Origin: Mycobacterium sp.
Lineage (GTDB): Bacteria > Actinomycetota > Actinomycetes > Mycobacteriales > Mycobacteriaceae
Direction of reading: 5' to 3'
NCBI RefSeq assembly: GCF_019247615.1
Contig: NZ_JAFBAT010000080.1
Span: 1 to 32,186 of the forward strand
DNA: 32,186 bases
A program made the position numbers and the translations under genes. The notes under the pieces were generated by a model. That model ran no database searches, was not told the origin of the DNA, and worked only from the letters and a program-made list of their open reading frames with translations. This document shows positions 8,440 to 15,620 of this stretch, one piece after another. The number at the start of each line of letters is the position of its first letter. Position 1 is the stretch's first letter.

Positions 8440-9195
8440 GTGGCCGACAAACCCAAGCGCCCCCCGCGATACGACCTGAAGTCCGGCACCAGCAGATCCG
8501 GCCGACTCGTCCAGATCGCCGGCACCGCGTTCGTCGTGCTGCTCCTGGTCGGTGTTGTCTTCTGGATCGTCAGCCACAAGAAGCAAGCCGGCGGGGATGA
8601 CACGGTTCGGGTGGCGTCGGGCAAGGTGGTCACCCAGCCGGGGACCAGCAACCCCAAGGCCGTGGTGACGTTCTACGAGGATTTCCTCTGCCCGGCCTGC
8701 GGTAATTTCGAGCGCACCTTCGGACCGACGGTGTCGAAGCTCATCGACATCGGCGCCATAGCGGCGGACTACTCCATGGTGTCCATTCTGGACAGCCCGA
8801 AGACCCAGAACTATTCGTCGCGGGCGGGCGCGGCGGCCCTGTGCGTCGCCGACGAATCCATCGATGCGTTCCGCCGTTTCCATGCCGCCCTATACAGCCC
8901 GAACATCCAGCCCGACGAGCGCGGGACCAGCTTCCCCGACAACGCGAAGTTGATCGAACTGGCCCGCGAAGCCGGCGCGGCCGGCAAGGTCCCGGACTGC
9001 ATCAACAGCGGCAAGTATCTGTCGAAGGTGACCGGCGAGGCGGCGGCCAAGCACATCAACGCGACTCCGACCATCAACATCAACGGCGAGAACTATGACC
9101 CGTCGACACCCGACGCGCTGGTGAGCAAGATCAAAAGCATTGTGGGTGACGTGCCGGGCATAGACAGCGCGCTGGCTCCCGCAGCCGCATCGTGA
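8440..9195 (+). CDS. Membrane-anchored DsbA-like disulfide oxidoreductase
   Basis: A 251-residue protein like M. tuberculosis Rv2969c. A short cytoplasmic, basic N-terminus is followed by one membrane helix (about 24-45), then an extracytoplasmic thioredoxin-fold domain. The active site is C84-P-A-C87 in EDFLCPACGNFE, with the cis-proline loop INATPTIN near the C-terminus. A further pair, in ALCVAD and PDCINSG, could form a structural disulfide. The protein should introduce disulfides into exported proteins and be re-oxidised by the VKOR encoded next to it. I chose GTG 8440 (VADKPKRPPRYDLKS) over an upstream TTG at 8383 because it gives the conserved N-terminus. Its TGA overlaps the GTG of the VKOR gene. 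Confidence 0.93.
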   Translation: MADKPKRPPRYDLKSGTSRSGRLVQIAGTAFVVLLLVGVVFWIVSHKKQAGGDDTVRVASGKVVTQPGTSNPKAVVTFYEDFLCPACGNFERTFGPTVSKLIDIGAIAADYSMVSILDSPKTQNYSSRAGAAALCVADESIDAFRRFHAALYSPNIQPDERGTSFPDNAKLIELAREAGAAGKVPDCINSGKYLSKVTGEAAAKHINATPTININGENYDPSTPDALVSKIKSIVGDVPGIDSALAPAAAS

Positions 9196-9824
9196 CCGCG
9201 CCGGTGTCAGCACCCGACGATCTGACACCGGATTGGCGTCCCGAAGCGCGTGTACCGGCGGCCAGCGCGTGGTGGGTGCTGATCGCCGGGGTGATCGGCT
9301 TGGTGGCATCGATGACCCTGACGGTGGAGAAGATCGAGCTTCTGCGCAACCCGTCATACGTACCGTCGTGCAACTTCAACCCCATCGTGTCGTGCGGTTC
9401 GGTGATGGTGACGCCGCAGGCGTCGGTCCTGGGTTTTCCCAACCCGCTGCTCGGCCTGGTGGGCTTCACCGTGGTGCTCGTCACCGGAGTGCTGGCAGTC
9501 GCGAAAGTATCTCTGCCCCAATGGTATTGGTACGGATTGACGGCCGGGGTGCTGGCGGGCGCCGTGTTCGTCCACTGGCTGATCTTCCAGAGCCTGTATC
9601 GCATCGGTGCCTTGTGCCCCTACTGCATGGTGGTCTGGGTGATCACCATTTCGCTGTTGGTGGTGGTGGCATCGATCGCGTTTCGCCCGGCGCTGCAGCG
9701 AAGCCACTCCGGAGCGGCGTGGCTGCTGTACCAATGGCGCTGGTCGGCAGCCGCGCTCTGGTTCACCGGGGTGTTCCTGCTGATCCTGATGCGGTTCTGG
9801 AACTACTGGTCGACCCTGCTGTGA
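9192..9824 (+). CDS. Vitamin K epoxide reductase (VKOR) family membrane protein
   Basis: A 210-residue integral membrane protein with about five hydrophobic helices, like Rv2968c. Bacterial VKOR passes electrons from DsbA-type proteins to quinones. The four conserved cysteines are present: loop pair C60 and C68 ([12 protein letters not shown]) and the quinone-proximal C142-P-Y-C145. The GTG at 9192 shares bases with the TGA of the DsbA-like gene, so the two partners are translationally coupled, which supports a working redox pair. In M. tuberculosis the pyruvate carboxylase gene pca comes next as I recall; here rsmD follows after 10 bp. Confidence 0.95.
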   Translation: MTAPVSAPDDLTPDWRPEARVPAASAWWVLIAGVIGLVASMTLTVEKIELLRNPSYVPSCNFNPIVSCGSVMVTPQASVLGFPNPLLGLVGFTVVLVTGVLAVAKVSLPQWYWYGLTAGVLAGAVFVHWLIFQSLYRIGALCPYCMVVWVITISLLVVVASIAFRPALQRSHSGAAWLLYQWRWSAAALWFTGVFLLILMRFWNYWSTLL

Positions 9825-9834
9825 GCGCCCGCGG

Positions 9835-10389
9835 ATGACGCGGATCATCGGCGGGGTAGCCGGGGGCCGTCGCATCGCTGTCCCGCCCCGCGGAACGAGG
9901 CCGACCACCGATCGAGTCCGCGAGGCCCTTTTCAGCATCCTGACGGCGCGACGCGACCTGGCCGGCCTGTCGGTGCTGGACCTCTACGCCGGTTCGGGCG
10001 CGCTGGGGCTCGAGGCGCTGTCGCGCGGGGCCGCGTCCGTGCTCTTCGTGGAGGCCGATCAGCGCACCGCGGCGGTCATCGCGCGCAACGTCGAAGCCTT
10101 GCGCCTCGAGGGCGCTACCGTGCGTCGGGGCACGGTGGCGAGCGTCCTGGCGGCCGGCGCCGCGTCTGCGGTGGACCTGATCCTGGCGGACCCGCCCTAC
10201 GACCTCGAGGCTGCCGAGGCGGACGCGGTTCTGGCCGCGCTGACCGCCCATGGATGGGTGCGCGAGGGCACCATCGCCGCGGTGGAGCGCGCGGTCAACA
10301 GCGCGGCCCTGAGCTGGCCGCCGGGCTGGTCCGCCTGGCCGCAACGGGTTTACGGCGACACCCGATTGGAGCTGGCCGAACGGGTCTGA
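9835..10389 (+). CDS. rsmD: 16S rRNA (guanine-N2)-methyltransferase RsmD
   Basis: A 184-residue S-adenosylmethionine-dependent methyltransferase of normal RsmD length. It begins [13 protein letters not shown], has the SAM-binding motif [20 protein letters not shown] (about 45-64) and the catalytic DPPY box in [11 protein letters not shown]. The family methylates G966 of 16S rRNA. The gene begins 10 bp after the VKOR stop and ends 22 bp before coaD. The rsmD-coaD pairing is widely conserved in bacteria. Confidence 0.95.
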   Translation: MTRIIGGVAGGRRIAVPPRGTRPTTDRVREALFSILTARRDLAGLSVLDLYAGSGALGLEALSRGAASVLFVEADQRTAAVIARNVEALRLEGATVRRGTVASVLAAGAASAVDLILADPPYDLEAAEADAVLAALTAHGWVREGTIAAVERAVNSAALSWPPGWSAWPQRVYGDTRLELAERV

Positions 10390-10397
10390 GCGCCGTG

Positions 10398-10403
10398 TAG
10401 GGT
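10398..10403 (+). promoter_or_regulatory. -10 hexamer for a leaderless coaD transcript
   Basis: TAGGGT lies 8 nt before the coaD ATG, the distance at which transcription would start on or next to the start codon. No Shine-Dalgarno sequence is visible between rsmD and coaD. Confidence 0.45.
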
Positions 10404-10411
10404 CATCCGTC

Positions 10412-10900
10412 ATGACCGGCGCGGTGTGCCCGGGGTCTTTTGATCCGGTGACGTTGGGCCATATCGACGTCTTCGAGCGCGCCTCGGCGCAGTTCGACGA
10501 GGTGGTGGTCGCCATCCTGACCAACCCAGCCAAGCAGGGCATGTTCGGCCTCGACGAGCGGATCGCGATGATCGAGGAGTCCACGACGCACCTGCCGAAC
10601 CTGCGGGTGGAGCCCGGGCAGGGCTTGGTGGTCGACTTCGTCACCTCCCGCGGTATGACGGCCATCGTGAAGGGACTGCGCACCGACACCGACTTCGAAT
10701 ACGAGCTGCAGATGGCGCAGATGAACAAGCACATCGCGGGAGTCGACACCTTCTTCGTGGCGACCGCACCGCGGTATTCGTTTGTGTCGTCGTCGTTGGC
10801 CAAGGAGGTCGCGATGCTGGGCGGCGACGTGTCCGAACTGCTGCCCGAACCGGTGAACCGCCGGCTGCGCGAGAAGCTTTCGCGTGGCGGGCAACCATGA
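10412..10900 (+). CDS. coaD: Phosphopantetheine adenylyltransferase
   Basis: A 162-residue enzyme of the nucleotidyltransferase superfamily that catalyses the penultimate step of coenzyme A synthesis, joining AMP to 4'-phosphopantetheine. The N-terminal [10 protein letters not shown] gives the T14-x-G-H17 nucleotide-binding motif, and the later [19 protein letters not shown] and [13 protein letters not shown] segments are family hallmarks. Length is typical. It is followed by a 71-bp convergent gap and then the minus-strand permease; in M. tuberculosis purU would lie here as I recall. Confidence 0.97.
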   Translation: MTGAVCPGSFDPVTLGHIDVFERASAQFDEVVVAILTNPAKQGMFGLDERIAMIEESTTHLPNLRVEPGQGLVVDFVTSRGMTAIVKGLRTDTDFEYELQMAQMNKHIAGVDTFFVATAPRYSFVSSSLAKEVAMLGGDVSELLPEPVNRRLREKLSRGGQP

Positions 10901-10971
10901 CCTTACCGCCCTGAGCCGCAGGAGCGCGTTGTCATGGCCCCATTCCGCTTCTGCGGGAAGAGAATAGCCCG

Positions 10972-12153
10972 CTAGTGCTGCTCGCAGCCGTGATCATGGG
11001 GCTCGTGCCCCGCATCGGGGGAGCCACCCATCATGCGCGCCATCGGCAGTCCGTCGGTGGTGACGAAGCGCACCACAAGTGCCGCCGCGACGATGACGAA
11101 GCCGATATTGAGCCAGGTGGTGTAGTTCCACGAAATCGCCGCCTGCATTACCGTGGCGTTGCGCTGTCGGGGAATGAGACTCGTTGTGCCGAACAGTAAT
11201 TCGACGACGTAACCGGCGCACACCATCGCGGCGTAGAACGTGCCCAGCAGGGTGAGCATCATCCGGGTGCCGTAGTACTTGCGGTAGATGTTCAAGATCG
11301 GCAGGATCACCAGGTCGGCGTAGATGAACGCGATGACGCCGCCGAAGCTGATGCCGCCATTCCACAGCACTGCGGCCAGTGGCACATTGCCGATCGAGCA
11401 GACGAAGGACACGATCGCCACGATGGGCCCCACGATCGGCCCCCATAGCGTCGCCCAGCCCGGATGATCGGCGAAAAAGAAGTCGCGCCAAAATGTTTCG
11501 GGCACCCACGCCGCAATGGCGCCCGCGATCAGCAGACCCAGCACCAGATCCCGGAGAATCGCCAGCCACTCCATGACGAACACGTGCGACACCGAGGTGA
11601 AGCCCTGCGGTGAGAAGAGCCGCCGCCAGAACGTGCCTTCCCCTTTGATGGACATGTCCATCGCGGCATGGCCTTCCATCGAGCCCGCGATTCCCCGCTC
11701 GGCCTGCGCGCGGGCGGCGTCCACGAGCCGGGGCCGGACGAACAGCCGGAACAAAAAGGCGAGCACGATGATCATCAGCGGGCCGCCGACGAACTCCGCG
11801 GCGGTGAACTGCCAGCCCATCAACAGAGCCAGGATGATGCCCAACTCGACCACGAGGTTGGTGGAACCGATCTCGAACGCCATCGCGGCGGTGAAGTTCG
11901 CTCCCTTGCGGAACAGCGACCGCGCCAGGGCCACCGCGGCATACGAGCACGACGATGACGCCGCGCCCAGGCCGGCCGCGACCGCGAGCGTGCGCGGGCG
12001 GTCGTTCCCCAGCAGGGTCACGATCGTCGAGCGCCGCACTACTGCCTGCACGACCGCCGACAGGGCGAAGCCCAGGATCAGCGCCCACAGGATTTCCCAC
12101 GTCATCGACCCCGCCACCGCCAGGGCGTGGCCGACCGCTGCCAGCACTCTCAC
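10972..12153 (-). CDS. Copper-responsive permease of the DUF318/ArsP_1 family (Rv2963-like)
   Basis: A 393-residue membrane protein with about eight to ten hydrophobic helices, belonging to the UPF0718/DUF318 (ArsP_1) predicted permeases. The cysteine-containing helix AAGLGAASSSCSYAA and a second repeat-like segment FVCSIGNVPLAAVLWNGGISFGG are family signatures. The C-terminus ends GHEPHDHGCEQH, a histidine/cysteine tail suited to metal binding. M. tuberculosis Rv2963 belongs to the copper-induced RicR regulon, and an exact RicR motif lies in the promoter here, so copper handling is a fair inference; the transported substrate is not known. GTG 12151-12153 follows GGAGGA after four bases; GTG at 12145-12147 is an equally good in-frame alternative with wider spacing. 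Confidence 0.9.
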   Translation of the reverse strand: MRVLAAVGHALAVAGSMTWEILWALILGFALSAVVQAVVRRSTIVTLLGNDRPRTLAVAAGLGAASSSCSYAAVALARSLFRKGANFTAAMAFEIGSTNLVVELGIILALLMGWQFTAAEFVGGPLMIIVLAFLFRLFVRPRLVDAARAQAERGIAGSMEGHAAMDMSIKGEGTFWRRLFSPQGFTSVSHVFVMEWLAILRDLVLGLLIAGAIAAWVPETFWRDFFFADHPGWATLWGPIVGPIVAIVSFVCSIGNVPLAAVLWNGGISFGGVIAFIYADLVILPILNIYRKYYGTRMMLTLLGTFYAAMVCAGYVVELLFGTTSLIPRQRNATVMQAAISWNYTTWLNIGFVIVAAALVVRFVTTDGLPMARMMGGSPDAGHEPHDHGCEQH

Positions 12154-12180
12154 CGAGTCCTCCGATTCTCCGCCCGCCAG

Positions 12181-12207
12181 ATTATACCCCCTCGGGGTAT
12201 AGCTCAA
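12181..12207 (-). promoter_or_regulatory. Permease promoter with consensus -10
   Basis: On the minus strand TTGAGC (12202-12207) is followed after 15 bases by a perfect TATAAT (12181-12186). Transcription would start near 12174, giving a leader of about 20 nt that contains GGAGGA. The spacer is short, and almost all of it is taken up by the RicR motif, so the promoter is well placed for repression. Confidence 0.7.
12183..12201. promoter_or_regulatory. RicR-type copper operator
   Basis: A perfect 8-bp inverted repeat, TATACCCC and GGGGTATA, separated by CTC. It contains TACCC (12185-12189), five bases, then GGGTA (12195-12199), an exact match to the published mycobacterial RicR motif TACCC-N5-GGGTA. 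It overlaps the -10 and fills the spacer of the permease promoter, the expected position for a repressor released by copper. CsoR, a related repressor, binds somewhat similar C/G palindromes and cannot be excluded from sequence alone. Confidence 0.85.
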
Positions 12208-12261
12208 CCGCCGGCGAGGCGGGCACGGCCCGCGTGCGGTGGCTTTCGCGCCGCCGATCCC

Positions 12262-12267
12262 TAGAAT
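12262..12267 (+). promoter_or_regulatory. Possible -10 hexamer for sepIVA
   Basis: TAGAAT matches TANNNT and stands out from the GC-rich surroundings. No convincing -35 is seen, and the leader would be about 200 nt long. Confidence 0.3.
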
Positions 12268-12471
12268 GGCGGCAAAAATCGGTTCGGTGGCCCCGTCAAT
12301 TCCCGCTGACACGTGGGTGACACGGGAGCTCGCGCGGCGGTCAGCCGTGCCGGCGGAAACGCTGTCGGCATTCATGGGTCGAATACCCGACACACCGGCT
12401 CGCCACCGCCGTCACAGACGCAACACCAGGCACACTGGTAACAACCACGTCGACGCCAGGAGGGTATGGCC

Positions 12472-13209
12472 GTGTACCGAGTTTTTGAAGCGCTGGACGA
12501 ATTGGGCGCCATCGTCGAAGAGGCTCGCGGCGTGCCCATGACCTCCGGCTGCGTCGTGCCCCGCGGAGACGTACTCGAGCTGGTCGACGACATCAAAGAC
12601 GCAATCCCGGGGGAGCTGGACGACGCCCAGGACGTGCTCGACGCGCGCGATTCGATGCTGCAGGAAGCCAAGGCCCACGCCGAATCCATGGTCTCGGCGG
12701 CGACCACCGAGTCCGAGGCGATGCTCAACCACGCGCGCGCGGAGGCCGACCGGCTGCTTTCCGACGCGAAGTCGCAGGCCGACCGCATGGTCAACGAAGC
12801 GCGCCAGCACAGCGAGCGGATGGTCGGCGAGGCCCGCGAGGAGGCGATTCGCATCGCTACGGCGGCGAAGCGCGAGTACGAAGCCAGCGTCACTCGCGCC
12901 CAGGCCGAGTGCGATCGGCTGATCGAGAACGGCAACATCTCCTACGAGAAGGCCGTGCAAGAGGGCATCAAAGAGCAGCAGCGTCTGGTCTCGCAGAACG
13001 AGGTGGTACAGGCCGCCAACGCAGAGGCCACCCGTCTCATCGACACGGCGCACGCCGAGGCCGACCGGTTGCGCGGGGAGTGCGACATCTACGTCGACAA
13101 CAAGCTCGCCGAATTCGAGGAGTTCCTCAACGGCACACTGCGGTCCGTCGGGCGCGGTCGCCATCAGCTGCGGACCGCGGCCGGCACGCACGACTACGCC
13201 ACGCGCTGA
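12472..13209 (+). CDS. sepIVA: Septation protein SepIVA (DivIVA-like)
   Basis: A 245-residue coiled-coil protein like Rv2927c. A short N-terminal domain (VYRVFEALDELGAIVEEARG) resembles the membrane-targeting end of DivIVA proteins, and from about residue 55 to 230 the sequence is a charged heptad-like coiled coil rich in alanine, glutamate and arginine (repeated AEADRL-type units). SepIVA is an essential cytoplasmic factor for septation and polar growth in mycobacteria. I chose GTG 12472 because AGGAGGG (12458-12464) is then seven bases away, ideal for initiation, and the length equals the M. tuberculosis protein as I recall. The ATG at 12466, two codons earlier, is only one base from that ribosome site. 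Confidence 0.92.
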   Translation: MYRVFEALDELGAIVEEARGVPMTSGCVVPRGDVLELVDDIKDAIPGELDDAQDVLDARDSMLQEAKAHAESMVSAATTESEAMLNHARAEADRLLSDAKSQADRMVNEARQHSERMVGEAREEAIRIATAAKREYEASVTRAQAECDRLIENGNISYEKAVQEGIKEQQRLVSQNEVVQAANAEATRLIDTAHAEADRLRGECDIYVDNKLAEFEEFLNGTLRSVGRGRHQLRTAAGTHDYATR

Positions 13210-13265
13210 CGCGGCGTCGCGCCTCGTGCCAGGATCAACGCCCTGGCTTTACCGGATCGGCGCCG

Positions 13266-13271
13266 TAGGAT
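13266..13271 (+). promoter_or_regulatory. -10 hexamer for a leaderless DUF177 transcript
   Basis: TAGGAT lies exactly 7 nt before the ATG at 13279, and there is no ribosome-binding site in between. This fits initiation of transcription at the start codon. Confidence 0.5.
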
Positions 13272-13278
13272 TTCCCCT

Positions 13279-13872
13279 ATGACGCGGCAGCACGGCCCCA
13301 CGACGCAGCGCCAGCGCCACCCCGGCTCAGCGATGACCGTCGACATCACCCGGCTCGGGAGACGTCCAGGGGCGATGGTGACGCTGCGCAACACCGTGCC
13401 CAGTCCCTCACGCATCGGCCTGGCGATGATCGCGATCGACCAGGGTGCTCCGTTGGAGCTGGACCTGCGGGTGGAATCGGTATCGGAAGGCGTGTTGGTG
13501 ACGGGCACGGTGGCCGGGCCCACCGTCGGCGAATGCGCCCGTTGCCTGACCGAAGTCCACGGCCGCGTCGAAGTCGGCCTGACGGAGCTGTTCGCGTACC
13601 CCGACAGCACGACCGAGGCGACCACCGAGGAAGACGAGGTCGGTCACATCGTCGACGACACCATCAACCTCGAACAGTCGATCATCGACGCCGTCGGGCT
13701 GGACCTGCCGTTCTCGCCGGTGTGCCGGCCTGATTGCCCGGGATTGTGCCCCGAATGCGGTGTTTCGCTGGCCGCGGAGCCGGGCCATCACCATGACCGG
13801 GTCGACTCGCGCTGGGCCAAGCTGGCCCATTGGCTGCCGCCCGATCACGGCGACCGGCGGGAAAAGCGGTGA
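13279..13872 (+). CDS. YceD/DUF177 family protein (Rv2926c-like)
   Basis: A 197-residue soluble protein of the DUF177 (YceD) family. The central part carries C-A-R-C in [10 protein letters not shown], and the C-terminal part has [13 protein letters not shown], a cysteine cluster that looks like a metal-binding knuckle. In many bacteria yceD is followed by rpmF (L32) and is linked to 23S rRNA handling; here rpmF is absent and rnc (RNase III) follows, whose GTG overlaps this gene's TGA. That coupling supports a role in ribosomal RNA maturation, but the molecular function is not established from sequence. Confidence 0.85.
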   Translation: MTRQHGPTTQRQRHPGSAMTVDITRLGRRPGAMVTLRNTVPSPSRIGLAMIAIDQGAPLELDLRVESVSEGVLVTGTVAGPTVGECARCLTEVHGRVEVGLTELFAYPDSTTEATTEEDEVGHIVDDTINLEQSIIDAVGLDLPFSPVCRPDCPGLCPECGVSLAAEPGHHHDRVDSRWAKLAHWLPPDHGDRREKR

Positions 13873-14591
13873 GCTCACGACAGACGCTGCTCGATGCGCT
13901 CGGCGTCGGTCTGCCCGATGAGCTGCTGTCGCTGGCCCTGACCCACCGCAGCTATGCCTACGAACACGGCGGCCTGCCCACCAACGAGCGCCTGGAATTC
14001 CTCGGCGATGCCGTGCTGGGCCTGACCATCACCGACGAGCTCTTCCATCGCCATCCCGACCGCTCGGAGGGGGATCTGGCCAAGCTGCGGGCGAGTGTGG
14101 TCAACACCCAGGCGCTGGCCGACGTCGCGCGGAACCTGACCGATGAGGGCCTCGGCGTTCACCTGTTGCTCGGCCGCGGCGAGGCGAACACCGGCGGGGC
14201 CGACAAGTCGAGCATCCTGGCCGACGGGATGGAGTCGCTGCTCGGCGCCATCTATCTGCAGCATGGGATCGAGACCGCGCGCGAGGTCATCCTCCGACTG
14301 TTCGGCGCGCTGCTGGACGCCGCGCCGACGCTTGGAGCCGGGTTGGACTGGAAGACCAGCCTGCAAGAGCTCACCGCCGCGCGTGGTCTGGGGCCGCCGG
14401 GCTACCTGGTGACCTCCACCGGGCCGGACCACGATAAGGAATTCACCGCGGTGGTCGTCGTCATGGACACCGAGTACGGGTCAGGCGTGGGCCGCTCCAA
14501 GAAGGAGGCCGAGCAAAAGGCGGCGTCCTCGGCGTACAAAACCCTCGAAGCCCGCGACGCTCTGGATACCGCGGGGCAAACGACCGCTTAG
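13869..14591 (+). CDS. rnc: Ribonuclease III
   Basis: A 240-residue double-strand-specific endoribonuclease that processes rRNA precursors and structured mRNAs. The catalytic signature NERLEFLGD (39-47, with E43 and D47) and the second acidic pair in [16 protein letters not shown] are intact. A C-terminal double-stranded-RNA-binding domain runs from about residue 155 and ends in the [18 protein letters not shown] helix. The start is GTG 13869, sharing bases with the preceding TGA; this gives the conserved N-terminus [11 protein letters not shown]. It is followed by 110 bp of repeat-bearing DNA before mutM. Confidence 0.97.
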   Translation: MSSRQTLLDALGVGLPDELLSLALTHRSYAYEHGGLPTNERLEFLGDAVLGLTITDELFHRHPDRSEGDLAKLRASVVNTQALADVARNLTDEGLGVHLLLGRGEANTGGADKSSILADGMESLLGAIYLQHGIETAREVILRLFGALLDAAPTLGAGLDWKTSLQELTAARGLGPPGYLVTSTGPDHDKEFTAVVVVMDTEYGSGVGRSKKEAEQKAASSAYKTLEARDALDTAGQTTA

Positions 14592-14616
14592 TTCGATGCT
14601 GCGCCGGCCCCCAGCA

Positions 14617-14642
14617 CCCGGCTTCGCCGGGCTTGCGATCAT
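14617..14642 (+). repeat. Partial copy of the 45-bp hairpin element
   Basis: These 26 bases are identical to 14670-14695, the right-hand part of the full element. They include the inner hairpin CCCGGC-TTC-GCCGGG and the tail CTTGCGATCAT. The left outer arm is missing. Confidence 0.85.
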
Positions 14643-14653
14643 TTGGTTCGATG

Positions 14654-14698
14654 GTGATGACCCGCTACGCCCGGCTTCGCCGGGCTTGCGATCATCAC
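14654..14698 (+). repeat. 45-bp nested-hairpin element, copy 1
   Basis: The outer arms GTGATGA (14654-14660) and TCATCAC (14692-14698) are perfect complements, and inside them CCCGGC and GCCGGG (14670-14675, 14679-14684) form a second hairpin around TTC. It ends three bases before the mutM ATG, so it occupies the place of a ribosome-binding site. It matches the reverse complement of 26821-26865 at 36 of 45 positions, with differences falling mainly in paired sites. Confidence 0.85.
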
Positions 14699-14701
14699 GG
14701 G

Positions 14702-15604
14702 ATGCCCGAATTACCCGAAGTAGAGGTGGTTCGCCGCGGCCTGCAGGCCCGCGTGGTGGGCAAAACGATCACGGCGGTTCGGGTGCATCATCCGCGCGCC
14801 GTACGCCGCCACGAGGCCGGCCCCGCGGACCTCACCGCCCGGTTGCTCGGCGCGCGGATCACCGCAACCGATCGGCGGGGCAAGTACCTGTGGCTGCTCT
14901 TGGAGTCGGAGCCGGCCGGCTCGGTATCGGACACCGCTCTGGTCGTGCATCTCGGCATGAGCGGCCAGATGTTACTGGGCGCCGTGCCGCGCACCGACCA
15001 CGTCCGCATCTCCGCGCTGCTCGACGACGGAACGGTGCTTAGCTTCGCCGACCAGCGGACGTTCGGCGGGTGGATGCTCGCGGATCTGGTGAACCAGGAC
15101 GGCAGCGTGGTGCCCGTGCCGGTCGCTCACCTGGCTCGTGACCCGCTGGATCCCCGCTTCGATGCCGAGGCCGTGGTGAAAGTGTTGCGGCGCAAGCACT
15201 CCGAGCTCAAGCGCCAGCTCCTCGATCAGCGGGTGGTGTCGGGAATCGGGAACATTTATGCCGACGAAGCGCTGTGGCGGGCCAAGGTACATGGCGCCCG
15301 GATCGCGGCGACGTTGAGCCGCCGGCAGCTGACCGCCGTCCTGGATGCCGCCGCCGACGTGATGCGCGACGCGTTAGCCATGGGCGGGACCTCGTTCGAT
15401 TCGCTGTATGTCAACGTCAACGGCGAGTCCGGCTACTTCGACCGGTCGTTGGACGCCTACGGCCGCGAAGGCGAAAGCTGCCGGCGGTGCGGCGCGGTGA
15501 TGCGCCGGGAAAAATTTATGAACCGTTCGTCCTTCTACTGTCCCCGGTGCCAGCCGCCGCCCCGGCGGTACGCACACGCGTCAAGGCGTGAACTCAAGGC
15601 GTGA
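14702..15604 (+). CDS. mutM: Formamidopyrimidine-DNA glycosylase (Fpg/MutM)
   Basis: Base-excision repair enzyme that removes 8-oxoguanine and formamidopyrimidines and nicks the site. The 300-residue protein begins [10 protein letters not shown], so the catalytic P2 and E3 are in place after methionine removal. The helix-two-turn-helix region ([14 protein letters not shown]) and the C-terminal zinc finger C260-RRC263 ... C280-PRC283 are intact. The start is fixed by the catalytic N-terminus. No Shine-Dalgarno sequence is visible, because a hairpin element ends three bases upstream. The last residues, about [11 protein letters not shown], lie beyond the normal end of the protein and are encoded by a short tandem repeat shared with the neighbouring gene. 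Confidence 0.97.
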   Translation: MPELPEVEVVRRGLQARVVGKTITAVRVHHPRAVRRHEAGPADLTARLLGARITATDRRGKYLWLLLESEPAGSVSDTALVVHLGMSGQMLLGAVPRTDHVRISALLDDGTVLSFADQRTFGGWMLADLVNQDGSVVPVPVAHLARDPLDPRFDAEAVVKVLRRKHSELKRQLLDQRVVSGIGNIYADEALWRAKVHGARIAATLSRRQLTAVLDAAADVMRDALAMGGTSFDSLYVNVNGESGYFDRSLDAYGREGESCRRCGAVMRREKFMNRSSFYCPRCQPPPRRYAHASRRELKA

Positions 15605-15620
15605 AAGTCAAGGCGTGAAC
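15581..15620. repeat. Three tandem 13-14-bp repeats at a convergent gene junction
   Basis: TCAAGGCGTGAA occurs three times in a row, at 15581, 15594 and 15608, each followed by one or two bases. On the minus strand each unit reads FTP-stop, the end of the hydrolase gene that ends at 15608. On the plus strand the first two units encode the last residues and the stop of mutM. Duplication of the hydrolase 3' end into mutM would explain both. Confidence 0.8.

Larger units (their letters stand above)
12154..12471. other. 318-bp divergent gap between permease and sepIVA
   Basis: No gene is visible here. The left part carries the permease ribosome site (12158-12163), promoter and RicR operator. The right part carries a weak TAGAAT hexamer (12262-12267) and the sepIVA ribosome site AGGAGGG (12458-12464). 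In M. tuberculosis this junction is occupied by the PDIM/phenolic-glycolipid biosynthesis locus; I see no remnant of it. Confidence 0.7.

Noticed and set aside
10943..10959. Hairpin TTCCGC/GCGGGAA between coaD and the permease as a terminator
   Set aside because: The stem needs a bulge and has no T-rich tail; too weak to call.
14617..14698. CRISPR array from the two identical 26-bp repeats near mutM
   Set aside because: Only two copies with a 27-bp gap, the repeats form part of a hairpin element also found elsewhere, and no cas gene is present.
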